64,000 bases of DNA from Flavobacterium hiemivividum (GCF_004349145.1 NZ_SMFO01000016.1:1-64000), one strand, 5' to 3'. Counted from the first letter of the stretch, positions 44,619 to 54,747 are shown. Made by a program: numbers and translations. The notes: generated by a model not told the origin, from the sequence alone.

Positions 44619-45680
44619 TTATAATTTAGGAATCAAAACCTCAGCATTCATACCTGCACGAAGGTTATTTGTTTTTGCTACAGCATCTGTCAAAAGTATC
44701 CTAACTGGAAAACGCTGAATAATTTTCACAAAATTCCCTGTAGCATTATCAGGAGGCAAAAGCGAGAATCGAGATCCTGTAGCTGGGGCAAGAGATTGGA
44801 TCTTACCATGAAAAGTCTCCTTAGAGTAAGCATCTACTTTAATTTCTACCTCTTGTCCTTCTTTCAAATTTGCAATTTGGGTTTCTTTAAAATTAGCTAC
44901 AATCCATTTCCCTTGATCTTGATCTACAATAAAGCCTATCGTTTGTCCTTTTTGAATCAATTGCCCTACTTGCAATGTCTTATCTCCCATAATCCCATCG
45001 GCTGGTGCGGTGATAACAGCATAGGTCAAATTGAGCTTAATATGTTCTACGATAGCTTCTCTTTGCTGAACATTTGCTTTGGCTACGACTAATTGTGAAC
45101 CAACATCATTTATCTTGCCTTTGGCTGTTTTATAGCTGTTTAGAACCGCTTTATATTCTGACTTTGCGATTTCGAAGCTGGTTTTTATAGCCTCAAAATG
45201 TTGTTGCGTAACTGCTTCCTCAGCTAGTAATTTTTTATATCTACTAAATTCTTGTTCTTGCTGCCACAGCTTTGCCTGAGATGCAGCAATACTAGCCTCA
45301 CTTATTGATGCGCTACTAGTTGTGGTTACTGTATTACTTTCGAGCACTACTAAAGAAGCTCTGGCGGAACTCAACTCAGCTTCGGCTTCTTTTAATTGCA
45401 TCATAGTTTCATTTTTATCGATCACTAGCAAAGTGTCTCCTTTATAAACACGTTGATGGTCTCTAAATTTAATTTCTTGAACATATCCTGTCGTTCTACT
45501 TATTATTGGATTAATATATTCTTCTACCTGAGCATCATTAGTTTCTTCATAGCGATACATTTTTACGAGTGCATATAGACCATAAATAACCAATAAAACC
45601 AATACTATTGAGGCAATACTATAAGTAATCTTAACAATAATCCTGTCAATACGTTCGTGTTTTTCTGTTGTTGTAGCCAT
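44619..45680 (-). CDS. HlyD/EmrA-type membrane fusion protein
   Basis: A 353-residue periplasmic adaptor: one N-terminal transmembrane helix (about 16-35), biotinyl-lipoyl half-motifs (YVQEIKFRDHQRVYKGDTLLVID), a long coiled hairpin (about 75-190), and a beta-barrel part (ADGIMGDKTLQVGQLIQKGQ). It bridges the MFS permease and the TolC-like channel. Only 2 nt separate it from the TolC-type gene. Confidence 0.92.
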   Translation of the reverse strand: MATTTEKHERIDRIIVKITYSIASIVLVLLVIYGLYALVKMYRYEETNDAQVEEYINPIISRTTGYVQEIKFRDHQRVYKGDTLLVIDKNETMMQLKEAEAELSSARASLVVLESNTVTTTSSASISEASIAASQAKLWQQEQEFSRYKKLLAEEAVTQQHFEAIKTSFEIAKSEYKAVLNSYKTAKGKINDVGSQLVVAKANVQQREAIVEHIKLNLTYAVITAPADGIMGDKTLQVGQLIQKGQTIGFIVDQDQGKWIVANFKETQIANLKEGQEVEIKVDAYSKETFHGKIQSLAPATGSRFSLLPPDNATGNFVKIIQRFPVRILLTDAVAKTNNLRAGMNAEVLIPKL

Positions 45681-45682
45681 AA

Positions 45683-47017
45683 TTATAGGTTTCCTGTATT
45701 TTTTAGTAGTTGGTAATAGTGTACTTGCTCTGATATTTTGGCTGAAACGAGTTCAAATTGTGCTTGCAATAACTGTGTGTCCGCATCAAGCAAGTCAGTT
45801 ATTAATGACAATTGGTTAAAATAGGTATGATTGAGTATGCGACTATTCTCTGCCGCTTGTTTTATATTCAATTGTAATTCCTCTATTTTTTCTTGATCTT
45901 CTATGTAACGTTTATAAGCCCTATTGATGTCTTTTCGTAAATTATCTTGCACATTTTCTTGTGCTATTTTTTGCTCTTCATAGAGGATTTTAGCTTCTTC
46001 TTCTTTATGCACATCATGATATATCGACGAAATCGAGTACGATAATTTAACCCCTACAACTCCTAGTAAGTAGGGCGCATTTTCATAGGGATACAATTTG
46101 ATCTGCGGATAGGAATAATTATAATCGCCAAACAAACCTATTCTTGGTAATTTATCCGCTTTTAAGCCTTCTATATTTAATTTACTAAGTGCTACTTTTT
46201 GCTTAGCAATCTTCTGTAATGGAGATTTGTTTATAGCGCTATCAATATAATCATCATAGCTCATTAAATGCTGCCCTTCTCGAAAACCAATAGAATCTGT
46301 GGGTTTCAAATTTTGAAAATCAGGTTCTCCCATGTAAATATTTAGTTCCTGCATGGCTAATTGCGCATTATTTCGAATTTCTGTTAAAGAAGTTTTCTGC
46401 TTAGACAATTGCAATTGCGCTCGAAGTAAATCACTTTTCAAAACGACTCCTCCTGCATGTAATTTTTGAATTAGTTTTAAGCGTTCTTCATTTTGATAAA
46501 TATTCTTCTTTACTAATTTTTCAAATTGTAAATAGAGTTGCAATTTCAAATAAGTTTCAGCCACTTGATAATGGATGTTTTCTATAGTTTCCTCTTCTAT
46601 ATATTCTGATAACTCCTGTTTCGCAACTTCTTTTTTGATATTTGTTTTTAGCTTATGCCCATTGTAAATTTCAAAATACGCATCAATTGTAGCACCATAA
46701 ATAGAATGATCCTCTAAGGGTATATAGTCTGGATGGTGTAAAATTCCATTGTTAAAAATGGGAATGTTAGCTAATTTGCCATAGTTAGCATTAAAACCTA
46801 TTTCAGGAAGTTGTTTGCTCTTTGCATTTTTTACGGCTTCGGCACCAGATGCTGTATGCAAATGATGGATTTTAATTTCCTTGCTATTTCGAGCGGCTTT
46901 TTCCCAAACGCTTTCGAGCGAAATTGCAACACTATCTTTCATTAGTTTTTGAGCTTGTATCGGAACAAAAAAAAACAAGAATATAGGCAGTCCTATTTTA
47001 CAATAACTAAAGTGCAT
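45683..47017 (-). CDS. TolC-family outer-membrane efflux protein
   Basis: A 444-residue exported protein with a signal peptide (IFLFFFVPIQAQ) and two similar coiled-coil halves typical of outer-membrane efflux channels (NIHYQVAETYLKLQLYLQF, QENVQDNLRKDINRAYKRY). First gene of the pump operon, divergent from the AraC-type regulator across about 105 bp. Confidence 0.92.
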   Translation of the reverse strand: MHFSYCKIGLPIFLFFFVPIQAQKLMKDSVAISLESVWEKAARNSKEIKIHHLHTASGAEAVKNAKSKQLPEIGFNANYGKLANIPIFNNGILHHPDYIPLEDHSIYGATIDAYFEIYNGHKLKTNIKKEVAKQELSEYIEEETIENIHYQVAETYLKLQLYLQFEKLVKKNIYQNEERLKLIQKLHAGGVVLKSDLLRAQLQLSKQKTSLTEIRNNAQLAMQELNIYMGEPDFQNLKPTDSIGFREGQHLMSYDDYIDSAINKSPLQKIAKQKVALSKLNIEGLKADKLPRIGLFGDYNYSYPQIKLYPYENAPYLLGVVGVKLSYSISSIYHDVHKEEEAKILYEEQKIAQENVQDNLRKDINRAYKRYIEDQEKIEELQLNIKQAAENSRILNHTYFNQLSLITDLLDADTQLLQAQFELVSAKISEQVHYYQLLKNTGNL

Positions 47018-47122
47018 ATTTACTTCTTAAATTAGAACTGCAAAATTCCAATTTCTTTTTAAGTCTTAATTTGTAAATTAGGCCATTTATTTGTTAATTT
47101 GAGCCAAATTAAAAATCATGAT

Positions 47123-47935
47123 ATGCCCACGATAAAAGAGCCTAGTTTTTTAGAAAAGGTAAATCAATATCCGAAGACTACTTACATCTACCATACTAAG
47201 ATTGAAGAGCAACTTGCCATGCACAGTCACAACAAGCATCAGCTTACTTATATAGAAGGAGGAGCTGCTTATTTAAAGACAAATGACAATTCCTATTTCT
47301 TACCTGCCCGTCACTATATTTGGATTCCAGCGGGTATGGAGCATTTTATCGAGTTAAAAAGCTCCATAACTATGATACGGAATATTTATATTCCTACTCA
47401 CATTCTTAATAGTAATGATTTTTATTCGAAAATGGGAATTTTCCCTGCATCAAATTTGGTTCTGGAAATGATTTTATTCACCGAAAACTGGAGCGGAAAT
47501 ATTTTTAAAAAAGAAAAAAATAAATTTCAATATATAAAAACCTTAGGAAATATTATTGCAGAAATTAGCAAAAATCCACTTCCTGTAGTACTTCCCACAA
47601 CTACTAACCAGAGATTAAGCCCAATTTTAAAATACATCCATATTCATGTAGACCAACTGCTACTTTTACAAGATGTTGCTAAACAATTTGGTTTCAGCAG
47701 CCGCAGCCTTTCGCGTATATTTCGAGATAACTTAGATATTTCATTTTTGCAATATGTAAAACTCACTCGAATAATCCATAGTATGGAAAAATTACTGCAA
47801 ACTGAAATGTCTATCAGTGAGATTGCCTATGCATCTGGATACAATAGTCCGGCTACTTTTAGCAACACTTTTTATAATTTGGTTAAGGTAAGACCTGTTG
47901 ATTTTAGAAAAAAGAACCGAGAGATATCAGAATAA
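47123..47935 (+). CDS. AraC-family transcriptional regulator of the pump operon
   Basis: 270 residues from the ATG at 47123; the frame also extends to a TTG 24 nt earlier but the ATG fits better. An N-terminal cupin-like effector domain (MHSHNKHQLTYIEGGAAYLKT) precedes two helix-turn-helix motifs (LLLQDVAKQFGFSSRSLSRIF and ISEIAYASGYNSPATFSNTFY). Divergent placement with the TolC-HlyD-MFS operon suggests that it controls the pump in response to a small molecule. Confidence 0.9.
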   Translation: MPTIKEPSFLEKVNQYPKTTYIYHTKIEEQLAMHSHNKHQLTYIEGGAAYLKTNDNSYFLPARHYIWIPAGMEHFIELKSSITMIRNIYIPTHILNSNDFYSKMGIFPASNLVLEMILFTENWSGNIFKKEKNKFQYIKTLGNIIAEISKNPLPVVLPTTTNQRLSPILKYIHIHVDQLLLLQDVAKQFGFSSRSLSRIFRDNLDISFLQYVKLTRIIHSMEKLLQTEMSISEIAYASGYNSPATFSNTFYNLVKVRPVDFRKKNREISE

Positions 47936-48085
47936 AAGATTCATCTATCATTAATCTTACCCATCCTTTTACTAATCTGCAGCCAAAAATATATTATTAT
48001 TGGCACACTTTATAAAATCCCCCTAACAAACTGAAATAAAACATTTTATTACAATTAATCATATAAAAAATCAGTAAATTTATGC

Positions 48086-48129
48086 AGCTACTATATTATA
48101 TCTTTTCAGACTTTTAGAAAAGTAGTAGC
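48086..48129 (+). repeat. Two-part stem-loop upstream of cbpA
   Basis: Outer arms GCTACT (48087-48092) and AGTAGC (48124-48129), inner arms CTTTTC (48102-48107) and GAAAAG (48117-48122). It ends about 45 nt before the ATG of the J-domain gene and could be a leader structure. Confidence 0.4.
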
Positions 48130-48174
48130 GCTAAAAGGGAACCGCCGTATCAACAATTGAAAAAAAAATATAAA

Positions 48175-49077
48175 ATGGCATTTATAGACTATTATAAAGT
48201 ATTAGGAGTCGAAAAAAAGGCTAGCGAAGCTGACATTAAAAAGGCGTATCGAAAAATGGCCCGAAAATACCATCCCGACTTGAATCCTAATGACAAAGAG
48301 GCCGAAAGAAAATTTAAAGAACTAAATGAAGCCAATGAAGTCTTGAGCAATGCTGAGAATCGTAAAAAATATGATCAACACGGTGAAAACTGGCAACAGG
48401 CCGAGCAGTATGAACAATCAAGAAGACAGCAGCAGCAATACCAAGGAGGAAGACAACAAGCCGGTTTTGGTGGCGGTTTTAGCGGCGGCGGAGATTATTC
48501 GGACTTTTTCGAATCTATGTTTGGGGGACAATCTGCAAGAGGTGGTGGCCGTAGTACACAATTTAAAGGTCAGGATTTTAATGCTGAACTGCATCTTGAC
48601 TTAAAAGAGGTCTATACCACCCACAAGCAAACATTGACGATCAATGGAAAAAACATTCGGCTTACTATTCCCGCGGGAGTAGAAAACGGACAAATAATAA
48701 AAATTACTGGACTTGGAGCAGAAGGTGCTGGAGGCGGTCCAAAAGGGGATTTATACATCACTTTCACCATAGAGAATCATACTGCTTTTAAACGAGATAA
48801 AGCAAATCTGTACGCAGCTGTAGATTTAGATGTCTATTCAGCCATATTAGGAGGTGAGATTACCGTAGACACTTTTGACGGAAAAGTAAAATTGAAAGTA
48901 CCCGCGGGAACTCAAAATGGAACCAAAGTAAAACTAAAAGGAAAAGGCTTTCCCGTTTATAAAAAGGAAAATCAATTTGGTGATTTATACATCACTTATG
49001 AAATAAAAATTCCAACAAGTCTGTCTGAAAAAGAAAAGGAATTATACACTGAACTTTCTAAGCTAAGAACATTATGA
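48175..49077 (+). CDS. cbpA: CbpA-type DnaJ co-chaperone
   Basis: 300 residues from the ATG at 48175 ([12 protein letters not shown]); an in-frame TTG 18 nt earlier is less likely. The J domain has HPD in KYHPDLNP, then a Gly/Gln-rich linker, then the DnaJ C-terminal substrate domain without the zinc-finger repeats, which is the CbpA arrangement. It stimulates DnaK. Its stop overlaps the start of the CbpM-like gene (ATGA), a classic pair. Confidence 0.92.
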   Translation: MAFIDYYKVLGVEKKASEADIKKAYRKMARKYHPDLNPNDKEAERKFKELNEANEVLSNAENRKKYDQHGENWQQAEQYEQSRRQQQQYQGGRQQAGFGGGFSGGGDYSDFFESMFGGQSARGGGRSTQFKGQDFNAELHLDLKEVYTTHKQTLTINGKNIRLTIPAGVENGQIIKITGLGAEGAGGGPKGDLYITFTIENHTAFKRDKANLYAAVDLDVYSAILGGEITVDTFDGKVKLKVPAGTQNGTKVKLKGKGFPVYKKENQFGDLYITYEIKIPTSLSEKEKELYTELSKLRTL

Positions 49078-49367
49078 ATACAGAAAACTTCATTCCACTC
49101 CACACATTAGTTAGCCACTATAAAGTCGAACTGGCTTTCTTTAGTCATTTAAGCGAACTTGGATTAGTAGAGATTCAAACAGTGGAACAGGTGCAATATA
49201 TTCATCAAGATTCCATTTATGAAATCGAAAAGATCATCCGGATGCATCAAGAATTAGATGTCAATATAGAAGGAATTGATGTTGTTTTTAACTTACTACA
49301 GAAAATTGATGCATTACAGACAGAGCTTATAGCTGTTAGAAACAGATTAAGACTATATGAGAACTAA
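49074..49367 (+). CDS. cbpM: CbpM-like chaperone modulator
   Basis: A 97-residue MerR-like helical protein ([28 protein letters not shown], then [19 protein letters not shown]). CbpM binds the J domain of CbpA and blocks it. The 4-nt overlap with cbpA supports this assignment. Confidence 0.88.
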   Translation: MNTENFIPLHTLVSHYKVELAFFSHLSELGLVEIQTVEQVQYIHQDSIYEIEKIIRMHQELDVNIEGIDVVFNLLQKIDALQTELIAVRNRLRLYEN

Positions 49368-49512
49368 GTGGCGCTAATTTTACAAATTACAATGACTGAA
49401 GTTCAACTATTTTTACATTCATCTTGAATTATTATTCAGCTCCAAAAATCCTCCGACCACATTAATTGAGGTTGTACTTTTCTAATGCGCAACGTCATTA
49501 AATATTTGTTTT

Positions 49513-51006
49513 ATGGATACTACTTTTAACACTCTAAAATTAATCCATCTTGGCATCGATGCGCAGCGAGAAAACGTTGTTTTCATGCGAAAAGATTGCC
49601 ATATCTGTAAATCAGAAGGTTTCGAAGCACTAAATAGAGTACTAGTAACTGTAAATGGCAATTCTAAAATAGCCACTTTATACATTATCACTGATGGAAT
49701 TTTACAAGCGGGAGAAGCGGGATTGTCTGAAAGTGCATGGAAAGATTTAAACGCTAAGAAAGGGGACGAAATTAGTTTTTCACATGTGCAGCCCGTGACT
49801 TCCATGAGTAGTATTAGAGCTAAAATGTATGGCAGACAGCTGAACAATGAGAACCTACAAAACATAATAAAAGATATTGTCAAGGGCGAATATTCTAATA
49901 TCGAAATTGCTGCTTTTATAACTGCTTGTGCCGGTGACAATCTCAACATCGAAGAAATAATAGGACTCACTAAAGCGATGGTAGTTTCAGGGCAAAGACT
50001 TTCTTGGAATAAAAAAATTGTGGTCGACAAACATTGTGTAGGAGGACTTCCTGGAAACAGAACAACACCTATCGTAGTGGCAATAGTTGCTGCCTACGGC
50101 CTTACAATACCCAAAACTTCTTCTCGGGCCATTACATCGCCTGCAGGCACGGCTGACAGCTTAGAAACCATGACGACAATTGATCTCAGCATCAAACAAA
50201 TTCAAAAAATAGTAGAGCAGGAAAATGGATGCTTCGTTTGGGGCGGTTCCATCAAACTAAGCCCAGCCGATGATATCTTAATTCGGGTAGAAAGAGCGCT
50301 TGATGTGGATGGTGAAGGACAAATGATTGCATCAGTATTGTCAAAAAAGATTGCCGCGGGTTCGACACATGTGGTTATTGATATTCCAATAGGAAAAACA
50401 GCAAAAGTAAGAACAGAAGAAGATGCCGAAAAATTAAAATATTATTTCAATGTCGTTGGAAAAGCGATGGGCATCAAAGTAAATGTTCTTTTTACGGATG
50501 GGTCCCAGCCCATTGGTAGAGGAATTGGCCCTACACTAGAAGCTATGGATGTGCTTAGTGTGTTGCGCAATGAAGAAAATGCACCTCAAGATTTAAAAAA
50601 TAAATCACTTCTAATTGCAGCTAGCATCATCGACTTAGTAGATGAAAAAAATGGATTACAAAGTGCTCAAGAAATCCTATCCTCTGGAAAGGCTTACGAG
50701 AAGTTTCTTGCGATATGCAAAGCCCAAGGTGGTTTTAGAGAACCTGAATTTGCCGTCTTTAAAGAAGATGTTACAGCTGAAAAATCAGGAGTTGTGATTG
50801 AAATTGATAACCGAAAACTTGCGAAAATCGCAAAACTTGCTGGTGCACCGCACGATAGTAAAGCAGGATTGCTATTAAAAACGCCTTTGAATACCAAAGT
50901 CGAAAAAGGTGATATATTGTATACTATTTACTCCGAAACAAATGGCGAACTGAAATACTCTGTCGACTACATGAAATCAGAAAAGGATATTATTCTAATT
51001 CAATAA
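49513..51006 (+). CDS. Thymidine/AMP phosphorylase family enzyme, AMP-phosphorylase-like
   Basis: A 497-residue nucleoside/nucleotide phosphorylase. The family signature SSRAITSPAGTADSLETM and the active-site DKHCVGGLPGNRTT are present. The length, N-terminal extra domain and the GNRTT/PKTSSRAITSPAGTAD wording resemble archaeal AMP phosphorylases (AMP plus phosphate to adenine plus ribose-1,5-bisphosphate) more than the roughly 440-residue bacterial thymidine phosphorylase. It overlaps the PRPP-synthetase-like gene by one base (TAATG). No RuBisCO or ribose-1,5-bisphosphate isomerase gene is in the window. Confidence 0.85.
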   Translation: MDTTFNTLKLIHLGIDAQRENVVFMRKDCHICKSEGFEALNRVLVTVNGNSKIATLYIITDGILQAGEAGLSESAWKDLNAKKGDEISFSHVQPVTSMSSIRAKMYGRQLNNENLQNIIKDIVKGEYSNIEIAAFITACAGDNLNIEEIIGLTKAMVVSGQRLSWNKKIVVDKHCVGGLPGNRTTPIVVAIVAAYGLTIPKTSSRAITSPAGTADSLETMTTIDLSIKQIQKIVEQENGCFVWGGSIKLSPADDILIRVERALDVDGEGQMIASVLSKKIAAGSTHVVIDIPIGKTAKVRTEEDAEKLKYYFNVVGKAMGIKVNVLFTDGSQPIGRGIGPTLEAMDVLSVLRNEENAPQDLKNKSLLIAASIIDLVDEKNGLQSAQEILSSGKAYEKFLAICKAQGGFREPEFAVFKEDVTAEKSGVVIEIDNRKLAKIAKLAGAPHDSKAGLLLKTPLNTKVEKGDILYTIYSETNGELKYSVDYMKSEKDIILIQ

Positions 51007-51878
51007 TGCTCATGAAAAAAATATATTTTGCTTTACCAGGAAATGAAGAGTTGGCAGAAATACTTATTCAAAAAGAAAAGGCTGAAAAAGGAAACGTAGA
51101 AATCCGCTCTTTTCCTGATGGAGAAACCTATGTTCGGATTATATCAGATGTGAAAGACAAAAAAGTATTTCTAGTTTGTACCCTTCATCAGCCTGACTCT
51201 AAATTGTTACCGCTTTACTTTTTGGCGAAGACCGCAAAAGAATTTGGTGCTAAAAGCATCTGTTTAATCGCACCATATCTTGCTTATATGCGCCAAGACA
51301 AGGTCTTCAATACTGGAGAAAGTGTTACCTCTACCCTCTTTGCAAATTTACTTTCTGGATTTGTAGATACATTAGTTACGGTTGATCCCCATTTACATCG
51401 AAGAACTTCTTTATCTGAAATCTACAGCATACCAACAACGGTCTCTCATGCAGCGCTGCATATTTCGGCCTGGATACAATATACTATTGAGAACCCAGTA
51501 CTAATTGGCCCCGACAGTGAAAGTGAACAATGGGTTGCCGAAGTCGCAAAAAATGCAAACGCACCCTATATTATTTTATCGAAAATTAGACATGGTGACC
51601 GTGATGTAGAAGTTTCCATACCACAAATTGATAAATACAAAACCCATGTTCCCGTTTTAGTGGATGATATTATTTCAACTGGACGAACGATGATAGAGAC
51701 GATTACTCATTTGAAAAACGCTGGAATGAAACCTCCCATTTGCATTGGCGTACACGCAGTATTTGCTAAAAATGCTTTTCAGGAAATAAAAAATTCAGGA
51801 GCAAAGGAAATCATTACTTGCAACACCATTCCTCATGAAAGCAATAGAATTGACATTAGCGATTTGTTGATTCTCTAA
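51006..51878 (+). CDS. Ribose-phosphate pyrophosphokinase-like protein
   Basis: A 290-residue PRPP synthetase homologue, slightly shorter than the usual 310-320. It has the flexible-loop/ATP part (APYLAYMRQDKVFNTGES), DPHLHRR and the PRPP-binding loop VDDIISTGRTM. A second ATG 6 nt downstream could be the real start. Translational overlap with the phosphorylase gene links the two: one may produce a ribose phosphate that the other pyrophosphorylates. It could differ in substrate from housekeeping PrsA. Confidence 0.85.
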   Translation: MLMKKIYFALPGNEELAEILIQKEKAEKGNVEIRSFPDGETYVRIISDVKDKKVFLVCTLHQPDSKLLPLYFLAKTAKEFGAKSICLIAPYLAYMRQDKVFNTGESVTSTLFANLLSGFVDTLVTVDPHLHRRTSLSEIYSIPTTVSHAALHISAWIQYTIENPVLIGPDSESEQWVAEVAKNANAPYIILSKIRHGDRDVEVSIPQIDKYKTHVPVLVDDIISTGRTMIETITHLKNAGMKPPICIGVHAVFAKNAFQEIKNSGAKEIITCNTIPHESNRIDISDLLIL

Positions 51879-52174
51879 GCCAAAAACACCAGTCTTTTGT
51901 AATCCAAAGAATATCCCCCTAAGCAATTTTTTCTTCGAAAAACAAACCAGTCACCAGAATCTTTTACCGAATATAGTAAGTCATTTTACAATTAGACTCA
52001 AAAACCTAGAATCTAGATTCTTCTTCATTTATTCCGTTCATATTTCGTGTTTTTATGAGAATGTCTTTTGCAAATGTTTTATTATCGGTGTAAAAAAACT
52101 ATTTTCCCTCGATTAAAACATCAAAAAACCAGTTTAACAAAATTCAAAATAACTGATAATCAGCGGAATATTCG
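51879..52174. other. Non-coding stretch before mlaE
   Basis: About 300 bp, AT-rich, no gene or strong hairpin seen. Promoter-like elements for mlaE lie at its right end. Confidence 0.4.
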
Positions 52175-52182
52175 TATATTTG
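52153..52182 (+). promoter_or_regulatory. Candidate promoter of mlaEFD
   Basis: CTG (one mismatch to TTG) at 52153-52155, 19-bp spacer, TATATTTG at 52175-52182. The mlaE ATG follows at 52211. Confidence 0.5.
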
Positions 52183-52210
52183 AGTAGCCCCTTATTATAA
52201 AAATTAATTC

Positions 52211-53002
52211 ATGACACCTATGAATCCTATTTTTAAAATAATAAAACTGATCCAATCTTTCTTACTTGAAATTGGAGAACTTTCCTTCTTTGCGGGTCGC
52301 TTTTTCAGAGAATCTTTTAGACGTCCCTTTGAATTTAAAGAGTTCCTTCGACAATGTTTTTATATGGGAAATCGATCTTTATTGTTGGTTGCTGTAACTG
52401 GATTCATAATTGGTTTGGTTTTTACCTTACAATCGCGCCCTACTCTTCTTGAGTTTGGCGCCGTTTCCTGGATGCCTTCTATGGTAAGTATTTCGATCAT
52501 TCGAGAAATAGGCCCTATAATAACCGCATTAATTTGCGCTGGACGTATCGGTTCTGGGATTGGTGCAGAATTAGGGTCCATGCGCGTCACCGAACAAATT
52601 GATGCAATGGAAGTATCAGGTACAAATCCATTCAAATACTTAGTGGTTACTCGCATTATGGCTACCACTTTAATGCTTCCTATACTTGTGTTTTTTGGTG
52701 ATGCAATTGCTCTTTTTGGATCGTATTTGGTCGAAAATGTAAAAGGACAGGTGTCTTTTTTACTGTATTTCAATCAGGTTTTTAATGCTTTGGAATTTGG
52801 AGACCTAATACCGGCGACCATCAAAAGCTTCTTTTTTGGCTTTGCCATAGGATTAGTGGGCTGTTTTAAAGGTTATTATTGTAAAAAAGGTACGGCAGGT
52901 GTTGGTATTGCAGCAAATTCTGCGGTAGTTTTTACTTCGATGCTCCTTTTTGTCATTGATTTTATTGCTGTTTTTGTCACTGATATATTTTATGATTTAT
53001 AA
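52211..53002 (+). CDS. mlaE: MlaE-type ABC permease for phospholipid transport
   Basis: A 263-residue membrane protein with about five hydrophobic segments and the family hallmark RIGSGIGAELGSMRVTEQIDAMEVSGTNP. In the Mla system MlaE with MlaF and MlaD moves glycerophospholipids between membranes. It is directly followed by the ATPase and the MCE protein; no mlaB or mlaC gene is next to them. Confidence 0.92.
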   Translation: MTPMNPIFKIIKLIQSFLLEIGELSFFAGRFFRESFRRPFEFKEFLRQCFYMGNRSLLLVAVTGFIIGLVFTLQSRPTLLEFGAVSWMPSMVSISIIREIGPIITALICAGRIGSGIGAELGSMRVTEQIDAMEVSGTNPFKYLVVTRIMATTLMLPILVFFGDAIALFGSYLVENVKGQVSFLLYFNQVFNALEFGDLIPATIKSFFFGFAIGLVGCFKGYYCKKGTAGVGIAANSAVVFTSMLLFVIDFIAVFVTDIFYDL

Positions 53003-53008
53003 TTGATT

Positions 53009-53761
53009 ATGAATACTACCATCCAAAATAGAAAAGTTATTATCGAGATCAAAGACTTGAGAAAAAGCTATGGTGACAATCATGTCTTAAATGGTTTCAA
53101 CATGACTTTACACGAAGGAGAAAATTTAGTGATTATGGGAAAATCAGGCTCAGGAAAATCAGTAATGATAAAATGCCTTATCGGGTTAGAAAAACAAGAT
53201 AGCGGTTCGATAATGGTGATGGGAGAAAAAATTGATGAACTCGACCGCGCAACCTTAGATGAACTCCGAACAGAAATTGGCTTTCTTTTTCAAGGAAGTG
53301 CTTTATATGACTCGATGACCGTGAGAGAAAATTTAGAATTTCCCTTGCGTCGTCACACTAAAAAATTTGGAAAACTAAAAGACACCACACCCTTAGTGAT
53401 GCAGGCTCTTGAAAATGTAGGATTATCACAAACCATAAACTTGATGCCCGAGGAACTTTCGGGAGGAATGAAGCGTCGAATTGCATTGGCGAGAACACTA
53501 ATTCTTCAACCCAAGATTATCCTCTATGATGAACCTACGACAGGATTAGATCCCATCACTTCCAAAGAAATATTGATCTTGATGAAGTCAATCCAGGAAA
53601 AATACACCACATCAGCATTAATCATAACACATGATGTCGATTGTGCCCGAGTGATCTCAAATCGAATGATTTTGCTGGTTGACGGTGTTAATTATGCCGA
53701 AGGAACTTTTAACGAACTAGCAACATCGACAGATCCAAAAGTACAGGCTTTCTTTAAATAA
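53009..53761 (+). CDS. mlaF: MlaF-type ABC transporter ATPase
   Basis: 250 residues from the ATG at 53009 (a TTG at 53003, directly after the mlaE stop, is the alternative). Walker A GKSGSGKSVM, signature LSGGMKRRIALAR, Walker B ILYDEPTTGLDP and switch His in ITHDVD are complete. The LSGGMKRR form and QGSALYDSMTVREN are typical of MlaF. Confidence 0.93.
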   Translation: MNTTIQNRKVIIEIKDLRKSYGDNHVLNGFNMTLHEGENLVIMGKSGSGKSVMIKCLIGLEKQDSGSIMVMGEKIDELDRATLDELRTEIGFLFQGSALYDSMTVRENLEFPLRRHTKKFGKLKDTTPLVMQALENVGLSQTINLMPEELSGGMKRRIALARTLILQPKIILYDEPTTGLDPITSKEILILMKSIQEKYTTSALIITHDVDCARVISNRMILLVDGVNYAEGTFNELATSTDPKVQAFFK

Positions 53762-53769
53762 GTATAGAC

Positions 53770-54747
53770 ATGGAAAAAACTACATCACAAAAAATAAGAT
53801 TAGGCCTTTTTGTAATTATTGGCTTGCTGATTTTTATATTAGCTACCTATTTTATTGGCGATAAGCAAAAAATGTTTGGAAAAACTAATCATTTAGAAAC
53901 TATTTTTAATAATGTAAATGGTTTACAAATAGGGAATAATGTACGCTACTCGGGAGTAAATGTAGGAACTGTCCTTGGTATCGAAATGATCAATGACACC
54001 AGTATCAAAGTGGATATGATTATTGACAAAGCCATCTTTAAACACATAAAAAAAGATGCAGTAGCCACCATAGGCTCTGATGGACTGGTAGGGAGTATGG
54101 TCATCAACATTCTACCGGGAAAAGGAAATGAAGCTTCGGCGGAGCCAGGAGATGAAATCATATCTATAAATCGCATTCGAACTGACGACCTTTTAATTAC
54201 CTTAAGCAAAACCAATGACAACGCTGCCCTTCTCACCAAAAACTTGCTCAAAATTACGGACGAAATGAATAATGGAAAAGGAACTGTAGCACTATTATTG
54301 AATGACATTGAAGTGGCAAAGGACTTAAAAGAAACCATGTATTACTTAAAAATTTCAGGAAGGGAAACCTCAAAAGCCACCAATAATTTAAACCGACTTC
54401 TTGAATCCATCAACAACAAAGACAACGTTATAGGGCTATTGCAGGATACGGCTGTTGCCAATGATATTAAGACAATCGTTAGTAATTTAGATAAAACTAG
54501 TGTCGAAGTAAATAAAGTCGCGACTAATCTAAACAAAACTATTGTCAATATTAAAGAGGGAAAAGGTGCACTCAACTACCTTTCTAATGACCCCACGCTT
54601 GTCCATACAATTGACTCGACCATGACTAATGTCAATGAAGCGAGCATTAAATTGAATGAAAATTTAGAAGCTCTTAAACACAATTTTCTCTTTCGAGGAT
54701 ATTTCAGAAGGTTAGAGAAAGAAAAACGAAAGGAAAAAACGAAATAG
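53770..54747 (+). CDS. mlaD: MlaD-like MCE-domain protein
   Basis: A 325-residue substrate-binding component: one N-terminal transmembrane helix (about 9-27), MCE domain (about 38-120, NNVRYSGVNVGTVLGIEM and GSDGLVGSMVINILPGKG), then a long helical C-terminal part. MCE proteins form hexameric rings carrying lipids. It starts 8 nt after mlaF. The 325 residues and long helical tail exceed the 180-residue E. coli MlaD, as common in Bacteroidota. Confidence 0.9.
   Translation: MEKTTSQKIRLGLFVIIGLLIFILATYFIGDKQKMFGKTNHLETIFNNVNGLQIGNNVRYSGVNVGTVLGIEMINDTSIKVDMIIDKAIFKHIKKDAVATIGSDGLVGSMVINILPGKGNEASAEPGDEIISINRIRTDDLLITLSKTNDNAALLTKNLLKITDEMNNGKGTVALLLNDIEVAKDLKETMYYLKISGRETSKATNNLNRLLESINNKDNVIGLLQDTAVANDIKTIVSNLDKTSVEVNKVATNLNKTIVNIKEGKGALNYLSNDPTLVHTIDSTMTNVNEASIKLNENLEALKHNFLFRGYFRRLEKEKRKEKTK

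Noticed and set aside
49482..50030. 182-codon leftward frame opposite the AMP-phosphorylase-like gene
   Set aside because: Covers conserved motifs of the forward gene and has no signal or family match.
52211..54747. mlaEFD as a drug or toluene-resistance transporter
   Set aside because: Older names of this family refer to solvent tolerance, but the MCE protein and the MlaE hallmark fit phospholipid transport better.
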